From positions 1-6,777 of the forward strand of contig JAGNMT010000205.1 in the NCBI GenBank assembly GCA_017991025.1: DNA of 6,777 nt, read 5' to 3'. The DNA comes from Verrucomicrobiales bacterium (GTDB lineage Bacteria > Verrucomicrobiota > Verrucomicrobiia > Verrucomicrobiales > DEV007). How positions within the stretch are numbered: the first letter of the stretch is position 1; each line of letters opens with the position of its first letter. The notes beneath the pieces were generated by a model. That model searched no databases. It was not told the DNA's origin and was given only the letters and a program-made list of their open reading frames with translations. The translations under genes and the position numbers were made by a program. This document shows positions 1 through 5,696 of this stretch, piece by piece.

Positions 1-1299
1 ATCCTTGCCTACAATGAGTTCACCACGGATCAACCCGAGTTCGCCGGTCTCGAGGCGGCCCCCGGTTTTGAAGCGCTCACCCCGAAGGAATACTGGGATG
101 CCCGCGCCCGCGGTCTGGGCGGCAGCGAGACCGATCCGCTTTGCTCCTGCGCCGAGGAAAATCTGCTCGCCTATGAGGGCGACCCTTATGACACTGAGAA
201 CATTCTCATTCATGAGTTCGCGCACAACATCCACCTGCGCGGCATGGCGAATGTCGATCCGGGATTTGATCAGCGTCTCAAGGAAACCTACGGGAAAGCG
301 ATGAAGGCCGGTTTGTGGAAAGGTGCTTACGCCTCCACCAATCATCATGAATATTTTGCCGAGGGCGTGCAAAACTGGTTCGACAATAATCGTCAGAACG
401 ATGCGCAGCACAACGAGGTCAATACCCGCGAGGAAATGATCGCCTATGATCCGGGACTGGCGGCAATGTGCCGGGAAGTCTTCGGGGACACCGTGTTAAC
501 CTACACCAAACCCCAAACGAGGCTAACCGGTCATCTCGCGGGCTACGACCCGGTTAAGGCTCCGCGTTTTGTCTGGCCGGATCGTTTGATGAAAGCGCGC
601 GGACTTATCAAACAAACGCAACTCGCCGCCTTCCATGCCGCCACCGGCCACAAATCGCATGACGAACGTCTCGTCGCCGGCTGGAAGGTCTACATCAACA
701 CGCGATTGATCGAAGAGGATGCGCCTGCTCTGGAAAAGGCGATGCAACTGCTGCGCGCCCAACTCGATGAGATCATCCGGGTCGTGCCGCAGCCTGCTCT
801 GGCGAAGCTGCAGGAGGTGCCCCTTTGGTTTTCACCCGAATACCCGAATACTCCCCCGAGAGCCGAGTTTCATCCCGACGGTGGCTGGCTGAAAGAGAAT
901 GGTCGCGATCCCGTGATGGCAAAGGGCGTCGAGTTTACAAACGTCCGTATCTTCGAAGCCGAGACAAGGCGCATGCCGAACTTCGCCCTGCACGAACTCG
1001 CCCACGCCTATCACAACCGCGCCATTCGCATGGGCTTCACCAATTTTGAGATCAAAGCGGCGTATGATAAAGCCAAAGCCGTCGGCAGTTATGACAGGGT
1101 CGAACGCAGGGACAGCGAGGGAAAGAGCCGCTTTGATCGCGCCTATGCGATGACGAACGCTCAGGAGTATTTTGCCGAAACCACAGAGGCGTTCTTCAGC
1201 CACAACGACTTTTTTCCCTTCACGAACGAAGAGCTCAAGAAACACGATCCGGAAATGTTTGCCCTGCTCGGAAAACTCTGGGGAACCACCACACCATGA
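1..1299 (+). CDS. Tandem-domain zinc metallopeptidase-like protein (5' end missing)
   Basis: The frame is open from base 1, so the start lies outside the window; 432 codons are visible and the stop is TGA at 1297-1299. The ATG at 244 is internal, because the upstream codons hold the first zinc motif. Two metallopeptidase-like units are seen. Unit 1 has HEFAH at visible codons 71-75 (211-225) and EYFAE at 117-121 (349-363). Unit 2 has HELAH at 331-335 (991-1005) and EYFAE at 389-393 (1165-1179). In zincins of this style the two histidines of HExxH and a downstream glutamate bind zinc, and the HExxH glutamate is the catalytic base; both sets look intact. The EYFAE third-ligand style recalls the anthrax lethal factor-like group, but the family is not certain. 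Substrate is unknown, and export cannot be judged without the N-terminus. The last 4 nt overlap the serine dehydratase start, implying cotranscription. Confidence 0.85.
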   Translation: MLAYNEFTTDQPEFAGLEAAPGFEALTPKEYWDARARGLGGSETDPLCSCAEENLLAYEGDPYDTENILIHEFAHNIHLRGMANVDPGFDQRLKETYGKAMKAGLWKGAYASTNHHEYFAEGVQNWFDNNRQNDAQHNEVNTREEMIAYDPGLAAMCREVFGDTVLTYTKPQTRLTGHLAGYDPVKAPRFVWPDRLMKARGLIKQTQLAAFHAATGHKSHDERLVAGWKVYINTRLIEEDAPALEKAMQLLRAQLDEIIRVVPQPALAKLQEVPLWFSPEYPNTPPRAEFHPDGGWLKENGRDPVMAKGVEFTNVRIFEAETRRMPNFALHELAHAYHNRAIRMGFTNFEIKAAYDKAKAVGSYDRVERRDSEGKSRFDRAYAMTNAQEYFAETTEAFFSHNDFFPFTNEELKKHDPEMFALLGKLWGTTTP

Positions 1300-2852
1300 A
1301 CGCCGTCTCCATTTTCAATGACGTGATCGGTCCCGTGATGCGGGGCCCCTCGAGCTCACACTGCGCCGCCGCCCTGCGGATCGGGCGGCTCGCCCGGGAT
1401 CTTATGGATGGGGATATCACGGAAGTTCTCGTTGAATTTGATCGCGAGGGCTCACTGCCCCTGACGCACGAAAGTCAGGGATCGGACATGGGGCTTTTCG
1501 GCGGATTGTTAGGATGGGACGCGGATGACGAACGGCTCCCGGATTCCGCAAGCGCGCTGGCCGGGGCGGGGGTGCAACTTCGAATCGAGACGGTGGATGT
1601 CGGCGACCCGCATCCGAACACCTATCGACTGACCTTGCGAAACGCCCGTGAAGAGCACTCGCTTATCGCCATTTCAACCGGAGGCGGCATGATGAAGGTC
1701 ATCAGCATCGACGAGGTGCCGATGGAAATGGACGGTGGTTATCACGAAACGCTGATCTGGCTTCCGAAAGGGACGGCAACCGGTTTTGAAGCCGGTGAAG
1801 CCACGATTCACGACACCGGTGAGTTTCAGATCGTGCAGGTGAAGGGATCTGAGTTTGCCTCCGCGGGTGCTTTGCAGCCCGTCTCGGTGAAGCGGCTCTC
1901 GCCGGTCCTTCCCGTGCCGTCGCGAAAAAATTTGTCTGTGCCCTTCACAAGTTGCACTGCGATGCTGGCCCGCGATGGAGAGCAAAACACGCCTCTCTGG
2001 CGGCTCGCTGTCGAGTATGAGATGGCGCGCGGCAATTTCACTGAGCGTGAGGTGATCGACAAGATGATCAACATCGTGCGTATTTTGCGGCGTTCCATTG
2101 CCGCGGGCATCGCGGGCACGAGTTACGAGGATCGTGTTCTCGGGCATCAAAGCGGCAGATTCCATGAACTGATGAGCGCGGGTCGACTCCTCGATGGCGG
2201 CGCGCTAAATCGTATCGTGCTTTACGTCACCGCATTGATGGAAGTCAAAAGCTCCATGGGCGTAATCGTCGCGGCACCAACTGCGGGGGCCTGCGCCGCG
2301 CTGCCGGGAGCAGTCATCGGCATGGCCGAAGCCATGGGAAAATCAGAGGAAGACATGGCCAAAGCGATGCTCGCGAGCGGAATCATCGGAGTCTTTATAG
2401 CGACGCGCTGGACTTTTGCCGCAGAAGTTGGCGGTTGTCAGGCAGAGGGCGGCGCGGCGGCATCCATGGCAGCCGGAGCCCTCGTCACACTGGCGGGCGG
2501 TTCCTTGAAGCAGGCCATTGCCGCTTCTTCGATGGCCTTTCAATCAATGCTCGGCCTGATTTGTGATCCCATTGCCAACCGGGTCGAAGCGCCCTGCCTC
2601 GGCAAGAACGTGATGGCCGCCAGCAACGCCCTCTCGTGCGCGAACATGGCCCTCGCCGATTTTGATCCGCTCATCCCGCTCGATGAAGTGATCGATGCCG
2701 CGAAGAATGTGGCCTCAATGATGCCGCGCGAACACCGCTGCACCTCGCTGGGAGGGCTAGCCATCACGCCGGCCTCGCTGGAGATCGAGCGCAGCCTCGC
2801 TGAAAGAAAAGTCAAGTCATGCGGCAGCGGGGGCTGCGGCACTTGTCACTGA
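1296..2852 (+). CDS. sdaA: L-serine dehydratase (L-serine ammonia-lyase), iron-sulfur, single chain
   Basis: This cytosolic enzyme converts L-serine to pyruvate and ammonia using a [4Fe-4S] cluster. It has 518 residues with the beta domain first (GPSSSH at 17-22, GGGM at 129-132) and the alpha domain after about residue 215 (PTAGAC at 328-333, GGCQAE around 381, CDPIANRVEAPC at 423-434). C381, C423 and C434 have the same 42- and 11-residue spacing as the three cluster cysteines of the Legionella enzyme (343, 385, 396), so the cluster site looks complete. The protein is longer than the roughly 455-residue E. coli and Legionella single-chain forms. The C-terminus runs 29 residues past LGGLA and carries C509, C514 and C517. 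I see no clear ACT domain between beta and alpha. The ATG overlaps the previous stop (ATGA), with GGGGAA 10 nt upstream as a modest ribosome site, suggesting translational coupling. Confidence 0.95.
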   Translation: MNAVSIFNDVIGPVMRGPSSSHCAAALRIGRLARDLMDGDITEVLVEFDREGSLPLTHESQGSDMGLFGGLLGWDADDERLPDSASALAGAGVQLRIETVDVGDPHPNTYRLTLRNAREEHSLIAISTGGGMMKVISIDEVPMEMDGGYHETLIWLPKGTATGFEAGEATIHDTGEFQIVQVKGSEFASAGALQPVSVKRLSPVLPVPSRKNLSVPFTSCTAMLARDGEQNTPLWRLAVEYEMARGNFTEREVIDKMINIVRILRRSIAAGIAGTSYEDRVLGHQSGRFHELMSAGRLLDGGALNRIVLYVTALMEVKSSMGVIVAAPTAGACAALPGAVIGMAEAMGKSEEDMAKAMLASGIIGVFIATRWTFAAEVGGCQAEGGAAASMAAGALVTLAGGSLKQAIAASSMAFQSMLGLICDPIANRVEAPCLGKNVMAASNALSCANMALADFDPLIPLDEVIDAAKNVASMMPREHRCTSLGGLAITPASLEIERSLAERKVKSCGSGGCGTCH

Positions 2853-2888
2853 CAACCCGGATCGACGATTAACAAGAACACTACCCGA

Positions 2889-3401
2889 ATGTCCGCTGCC
2901 CCCATTACCTACCTGCAAATGCTCTCGTCCGCTGAGTTGCGGCCGAAACGCATTGCGGATGCTCGCTTCAGCATCCGCGAATGCACGGTCAAGCAGTGGC
3001 CTTTCAATCGCTTCCTCTACTTCACGGTTGGTGAGGACTGGGAATGGACCGAGAAACGAAGCTGGAGTGACGTGCAATGGCAGGACTATGCCGAGTCGGA
3101 CCGTCTGTGGACCTTCGCGGCTTACTACGATGATTCACTTGCGGGCTATTTTGAGCTTTACGAAGATGATCAGCGGGACATTGAGATCGCCTACTTCGGT
3201 CTCATGCCCGGTTTTTACGGTCGCGGCTTCGGAGGGGCCTTGTTGACTGCTGCGCTGGAGGAGGCCTGGAAGTTGCAGCCGGGACGGGTGTGGGTTCACA
3301 CGTGCACGCTCGATCATGCCTCCGCAATTCCGAATTATCAGGCTCGCGGTATGACAATCTATAAAGTCGAGACGCCGGAATGCCCAATGCCGAACCCATG
3401 A
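2889..3401 (+). CDS. GNAT family N-acetyltransferase
   Basis: A predicted cytosolic acyltransferase of 170 residues that would use acetyl-CoA; the acceptor is unknown. The GNAT acetyl-CoA binding signature R-x-x-G-x-A is RGFGGA at residues 112-117, following a beta-strand segment (IEIAYFGLMP, 98-107). The later segment DHASAIPNYQARGM (142-155) matches the usual GNAT end, where an Asn-Tyr pair sits close to the substrate. The N-terminal 80 residues are rich in Trp and acidic residues (W51, W53, W59, W64, W74) and probably form the acceptor side. ATG 2889 is the first usable start after the previous stop in the same frame, with no good Shine-Dalgarno site. It lies 36 nt after the serine dehydratase with no terminator seen, so it probably shares that transcript. 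Confidence 0.85.
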   Translation: MSAAPITYLQMLSSAELRPKRIADARFSIRECTVKQWPFNRFLYFTVGEDWEWTEKRSWSDVQWQDYAESDRLWTFAAYYDDSLAGYFELYEDDQRDIEIAYFGLMPGFYGRGFGGALLTAALEEAWKLQPGRVWVHTCTLDHASAIPNYQARGMTIYKVETPECPMPNP

Positions 3402-3436
3402 AACCACTCATTGCGGGACTCACTTTTTGGCGTTGA
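3398..3436 (+). other. 12-codon mini-ORF overlapping the GNAT stop
   Basis: The ATG at 3398-3400 overlaps the GNAT stop codon (ATGA) and opens a frame of 12 codons (MKPLIAGLTFWR) ending at TGA 3434-3436. It could be the remnant of a lost downstream gene, a reinitiation peptide, or chance. No ribosome site or conserved motif supports it as a functional gene. Confidence 0.12.
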
Positions 3437-3509
3437 TGAGATGATCACTCTTTCAATGCGGCAGTCAGATGGGCGCGTGTTCCCCACCGGCCTGAATTGC
3501 CCCGGCTGC

Positions 3510-3522
3510 CGCCTCAAAGGCG
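3510..3522. other. Short GC-rich hairpin in the convergent gap
   Basis: CGCCT and AGGCG are perfectly complementary around a 3-nt loop (CAA). It lies between the convergent GNAT and esterase genes, where a terminator is expected, but no T-run follows on either strand, so a terminator role is weakly supported. The rest of the 176-nt gap shows no gene. Confidence 0.2.
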
Positions 3523-3565
3523 ATCAGTCTCTCCGCAGGAAAAACTCAATCACTCCAGTGTCGAA

Positions 3566-3584
3566 ACCCTGCGAGCTCTAGGGT
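3566..3584 (-). terminator. Possible weak terminator hairpin at the esterase stop codon
   Basis: ACCCT (3566-3570) pairs with AGGGT (3580-3584) around a 9-nt loop containing the GAGCTC palindrome. The hairpin spans the esterase TAG stop (3580-3578 on the minus strand). Only two T residues follow directly in the minus direction; a run of five T residues comes about 20 nt later (plus-strand A-run 3540-3544). This is the best terminator candidate in the gap but is not a classical one. Confidence 0.22.
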
Positions 3585-4357
3585 GCCATTTTCAGGAATG
3601 TCGCCGCATAACGCCGCCCCAATTCGCGGTAGGAGTCTGCATCGAAATGAATTTTGTCGCCTTTATGCTTCAACCCCTCCGCTGATACGAAAGCCGTCGA
3701 CTTGACGTACTTCGGAAGATCCTGATGGACCCGATCAACGGTCATTACTTCCGGTGTCCAAGGATTGTCGGAAAACTTCCCCATTTGTCCCGCGATAAAG
3801 GGAACGTCGGGAGTCTTCAACTCTTCGCGAAAGCGGGTGACGAGATCGTGGAGTTTCGTCGTATAGCCGGGCGCAAGATCCGGCTTGCAGTCCGCCTCAC
3901 CCTGGTGCCAGAGAATACCCTTGAGCGTCCCCATCTCCAGCGCGGCATGAGTGCGTTTCATGGCATCATCCCAGGGATGTGTTTTTGTCGCCGGATCGAA
4001 GGCCCCGGGTAGCCAGGTATCGATGGGAGAACCGCCAACAGCGCACGGAATGAGCCCTATTGTGACGCCGGGACGGGCTTTGGAGATTTCGAGACCAAAG
4101 GTGCGCCCGAGGCCAACACCGGCAGACGGTTTGTCAAAATGCATCGGATCCACTGCCGGGACCCATTTCCCCTGTTGGTTCAGCATGAGCACCCGTGGAA
4201 TCGGCTCCTGATCCGGCGGTGTGACAACTCCCCGACCCGCCATATTCGACTGACCAACGAGTAGGAAAAGATGAAAGTCCTCTTTGGCTGGCAGGAGGGA
4301 CTCCTGAGAAATTGCCAACATGGGAAAAAGAAGAACTACGAGTAGTGTGAGTTTCAT
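3578..4357 (-). CDS. Secreted sialate O-acetylesterase-like (SASA/CE6, SGNH-type) esterase
   Basis: A predicted exported carbohydrate esterase of 259 residues that would remove O-acetyl groups from sugars, such as sialic acids or xylan; the true substrate cannot be read from sequence. Residues 1-17 form a signal peptide (MKLTLLVVLLFPMLAIS) with no lipobox cysteine, so the product should be periplasmic or extracellular. Family blocks in order are GQSNM with nucleophile S37, GGSPIDTW, WHQGE, and DKIHFD near the end with D234 and H237 as the Asp-x-x-His pair. ATG 4357 is chosen because it puts the signal peptide at the N-terminus and has GGTGGG just upstream. An in-frame GTG at 4420 would add 21 polar residues before the signal peptide and is less likely. 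The gene is transcribed alone, divergently from the redoxin gene. Confidence 0.88.
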   Translation of the reverse strand: MKLTLLVVLLFPMLAISQESLLPAKEDFHLFLLVGQSNMAGRGVVTPPDQEPIPRVLMLNQQGKWVPAVDPMHFDKPSAGVGLGRTFGLEISKARPGVTIGLIPCAVGGSPIDTWLPGAFDPATKTHPWDDAMKRTHAALEMGTLKGILWHQGEADCKPDLAPGYTTKLHDLVTRFREELKTPDVPFIAGQMGKFSDNPWTPEVMTVDRVHQDLPKYVKSTAFVSAEGLKHKGDKIHFDADSYRELGRRYAATFLKMAP

Positions 4358-4377
4358 TGTCCCACCAGATTCCTCTT

Positions 4378-4396
4378 TTGACGGGCGTTCCGTCAA
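4378..4396. promoter_or_regulatory. 7-bp inverted repeat in the esterase leader
   Basis: TTGACGG (4378-4384) and CCGTCAA (4390-4396) are perfectly complementary around the 5-nt loop GCGTT. On the minus strand the repeat ends 20 nt before the esterase ATG. It could be an operator or a structured 5' leader affecting translation. No T-run follows on either strand, so it is not a typical terminator. Confidence 0.35.
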
Positions 4397-4429
4397 GGCG
4401 AGAGAGCCCCGGCTTCGCACGGGTTTGCG

Positions 4430-4453
4430 TCACAGGACTGTCCTTGCCGCCAT
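4430..4453 (-). other. Possible 7-codon leader peptide with a strong ribosome binding site
   Basis: On the minus strand AAGGAGGT (plus-strand positions 4459-4466) is a full consensus Shine-Dalgarno sequence, 5 nt before an ATG at 4453. The reading frame is MAARTVL followed by TGA at 4432-4430. It is the strongest ribosome site in the window, and the frame is the same as that of the esterase, whose ATG lies 32 codons further on. It may be a leader minigene. Alternatively the TGA could be a mutation or sequence error in a longer esterase N-terminus, though the signal peptide at 4357 argues against that. Confidence 0.3.
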
Positions 4454-4501
4454 GGAATACCTCCTTGCGTGCCCGAAGGAAAAACGTTATTCAGAGTCCT
4501 C

Positions 4502-5083
4502 ATGAATTCCTTGATCCTTCGAATCAGTTTCCTCACTTTTTCCCTCGTCGGTATCTCAGCAGCAGAGGACAAAGAGACCGCTCCAGCGATCTCTCTCAGC
4601 GGCATCGACGGAAAACCGGTCGCCCCGCTCGATGCGGAAGGGAAAATGGCAGTCGTCCTCTTTTTTGTTTCTCCCTACTGTCCGACCTCGAACAATTTCG
4701 GCCCCGAAATGAACGCCATCGTCAATGATTTTAAGGAAAGCTTTGCTTTTCGTTTTATCCACTCGGATTCGTCAGTGAAAGAACCCGATATGGTTCAGCA
4801 TGCCTCGATGATGGGCTTCGAAGCGCCGGTTCTCAACGACACCGCCCAACAACTCGCCAGGCACCTCGGGGCAAAAATCACTCCGGAAGCCATCGTGATT
4901 GATGCTAAAGGCGGCGTGCTCTATCATGGACGCATCAACGATCTCTACCTCGGGCCAACGAAGCGTCAACGCGAAATAAAGACGCATGACCTCCGCGATG
5001 CGCTTACCGCCATCAAAAAAGAGACGCCCGTAACAACCCCGAATGCCGTTGCGGTAGGCTGCAAAATCTCGGGAATCGAATAA
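4502..5083 (+). CDS. Exported redoxin/thioredoxin-fold protein with CPTS motif
   Basis: A 193-residue thioredoxin-fold protein of the AhpC/TSA-redoxin style. Residues 1-21 form a signal peptide ending at SAA, so it should act in the periplasm. The active-site loop FVSPYCPTSN has one cysteine, C60, in a CPTS context instead of CxxC, and the ITPEA segment supplies the expected cis-proline (P128) before a beta strand. The only other cysteine is C187 in VGCKISGIE, seven residues from the C-terminus. A peroxidatic/resolving pair is plausible, but the reaction is not shown by the sequence. ATG 4502 is chosen because it places the signal peptide at the N-terminus; a GTG at 4469 would add 11 residues. 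Only a weak GAG lies upstream. The ATG overlaps the TGA of a short upstream frame (ATGA). The regulator and alr follow on the same strand. Confidence 0.8.
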   Translation: MNSLILRISFLTFSLVGISAAEDKETAPAISLSGIDGKPVAPLDAEGKMAVVLFFVSPYCPTSNNFGPEMNAIVNDFKESFAFRFIHSDSSVKEPDMVQHASMMGFEAPVLNDTAQQLARHLGAKITPEAIVIDAKGGVLYHGRINDLYLGPTKRQREIKTHDLRDALTAIKKETPVTTPNAVAVGCKISGIE

Positions 5084-5088
5084 GCCGA

Positions 5089-5105
5089 CACGGGACTACC
5101 CCGTG
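5089..5105. promoter_or_regulatory. 6-bp GC-rich inverted repeat after the redoxin stop
   Basis: CACGGG (5089-5094) and CCCGTG (5100-5105) pair perfectly around a 5-nt loop, starting 5 nt after the redoxin stop. No T-run follows, so it is a weak terminator at best. Lying about 70 nt before the regulator start, it could instead be an operator bound by the helix-turn-helix protein itself. Confidence 0.3.
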
Positions 5106-5175
5106 ATGAGTTGCCTGATCTTAATCGTTTCGCTGCTTGTCATCGCCGTCTCCTTCGAGCAAACTCCCGAACACC

Positions 5176-5661
5176 ATGGAGTCTCACCAAGTTCTGAAAG
5201 AAGCGTTCGAAAGTCCCACTACCAGCCCGAAGGAGATCGCCGCCGAACTTGGCGTCTCACTCTCGCTGATCTATAAATGGGCGCAGCCTCACTCCGACCA
5301 GGGCTCCGGCAGTCGGAATCCTCTCGACAGGGTCCAGGATCTCATTCGACTCACCAATGACATGGGTATCGTCGAGTGGCTTTGTCAAAGCGCAGGGGGT
5401 TACTTTGTGCGAAATCCGAAAAGTTCGTGCAAGAAAGGCTACGAAGTCGTGCCCGCCACCCACACTATCGTGCAGCAATTCGCAGGACTGCTCGACGTAG
5501 TCTCGAGGGCCGCACAGGACAATTCCATTGGAGCTCAGGAATCAGCCGAAATTCGCGTCGTGTGGGATAAACTCAAAGCCTTCGCAGAGGGCTTCGTACG
5601 CTGCTGCGAAGAGGGGGATTTCGAACCGATTCAGAGAGAACTGAAAGTCCGTCCGAAATGA
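5176..5661 (+). CDS. Helix-turn-helix regulator, phage CII/CP76-like
   Basis: A predicted cytosolic DNA-binding protein of 161 residues. Residues 18-36 (PKEIAAELGVSLSLIYKWA) read as a helix-turn-helix: a first helix with the alternation IAAEL, the turn G26-V27-S28, and a recognition helix ending in YKW. A segment rich in Pro and Gly follows (to about 50), then NPLDRVQDLI and EWLCQSAGGYFVRNP (67-81), and a mostly helical C-terminal half probably used for oligomerisation. The arrangement resembles phage CII-type regulators (Phage_CP76), but no prophage genes are nearby, so it looks like a chromosomal relative. ATG 5176 is preferred over an upstream TTG (5137) because it begins just before the conserved-looking part. 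No Shine-Dalgarno is visible. It is followed closely by alr, so it may control or be cotranscribed with it; targets are unknown. Confidence 0.75.
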   Translation: MESHQVLKEAFESPTTSPKEIAAELGVSLSLIYKWAQPHSDQGSGSRNPLDRVQDLIRLTNDMGIVEWLCQSAGGYFVRNPKSSCKKGYEVVPATHTIVQQFAGLLDVVSRAAQDNSIGAQESAEIRVVWDKLKAFAEGFVRCCEEGDFEPIQRELKVRPK

Positions 5662-5696
5662 TTGACTTTCAAACCTTACTTCAGTCGCCGTGCTGA
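5658..5696 (+). other. 12-codon coupling mini-ORF between regulator and alr
   Basis: The ATG at 5658 overlaps the regulator stop (ATGA, 5658-5661) and opens a frame MIDFQTLLQSPC ending at TGA 5694-5696, whose last base is the first base of the alr ATG (TGATG). A ribosome finishing the regulator could reinitiate here and then at alr, which has no Shine-Dalgarno of its own. It is more likely a translational relay than a functional peptide, and may be chance. Confidence 0.25.

Larger units (their letters stand above)
4358..4501. promoter_or_regulatory. Divergent intergenic region between esterase and redoxin genes
   Basis: This 144-nt region must hold the promoter for the esterase and probably one for the redoxin group. 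No convincing -35/-10 pair is seen on either strand. It contains a 7-bp hairpin, an 11-bp palindrome (AGGACTGTCCT, 4434-4444) that could be an operator half-site arrangement, a CCATGG palindrome (4450-4455) giving an ATG on both strands, and a near-perfect minus-strand ribosome binding site. Confidence 0.45.

Noticed and set aside
244..1299. ATG 244 as the start of the metallopeptidase.
   Set aside because: The same frame is open to base 1 and contains the HEFAH zinc motif at 211-225 that pairs with EYFAE at 349-363, so the true start is upstream of the window.
1674..2165. A 163-codon open frame on the minus strand inside the serine dehydratase gene.
   Set aside because: It is fully antisense to a strongly supported gene, has no recognisable motif, and long antisense frames are expected in GC-rich coding DNA.
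2835..2849. CGTCH at the end of the serine dehydratase matches the CxxCH haem c motif.
   Set aside because: The protein has no signal peptide and is a cytosolic iron-sulfur enzyme, so covalent haem attachment is very unlikely; the match is a by-product of a Cys/Gly-rich tail.
4358..4420. GTG start at 4420 giving a 280-residue esterase.
   Set aside because: It would put 21 polar, charged residues before a clear signal peptide and has no ribosome site; ATG 4357 with GGTGGG upstream fits better.
4430..4432. The in-frame TGA upstream of the esterase as a selenocysteine codon.
   Set aside because: No convincing SECIS-like hairpin directly follows, and the position before a signal peptide makes no functional sense.
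4469..4501. GTG start at 4469 for the redoxin.
   Set aside because: The added 11 residues precede the signal peptide; ATG 4502 gives a normal secreted N-terminus.
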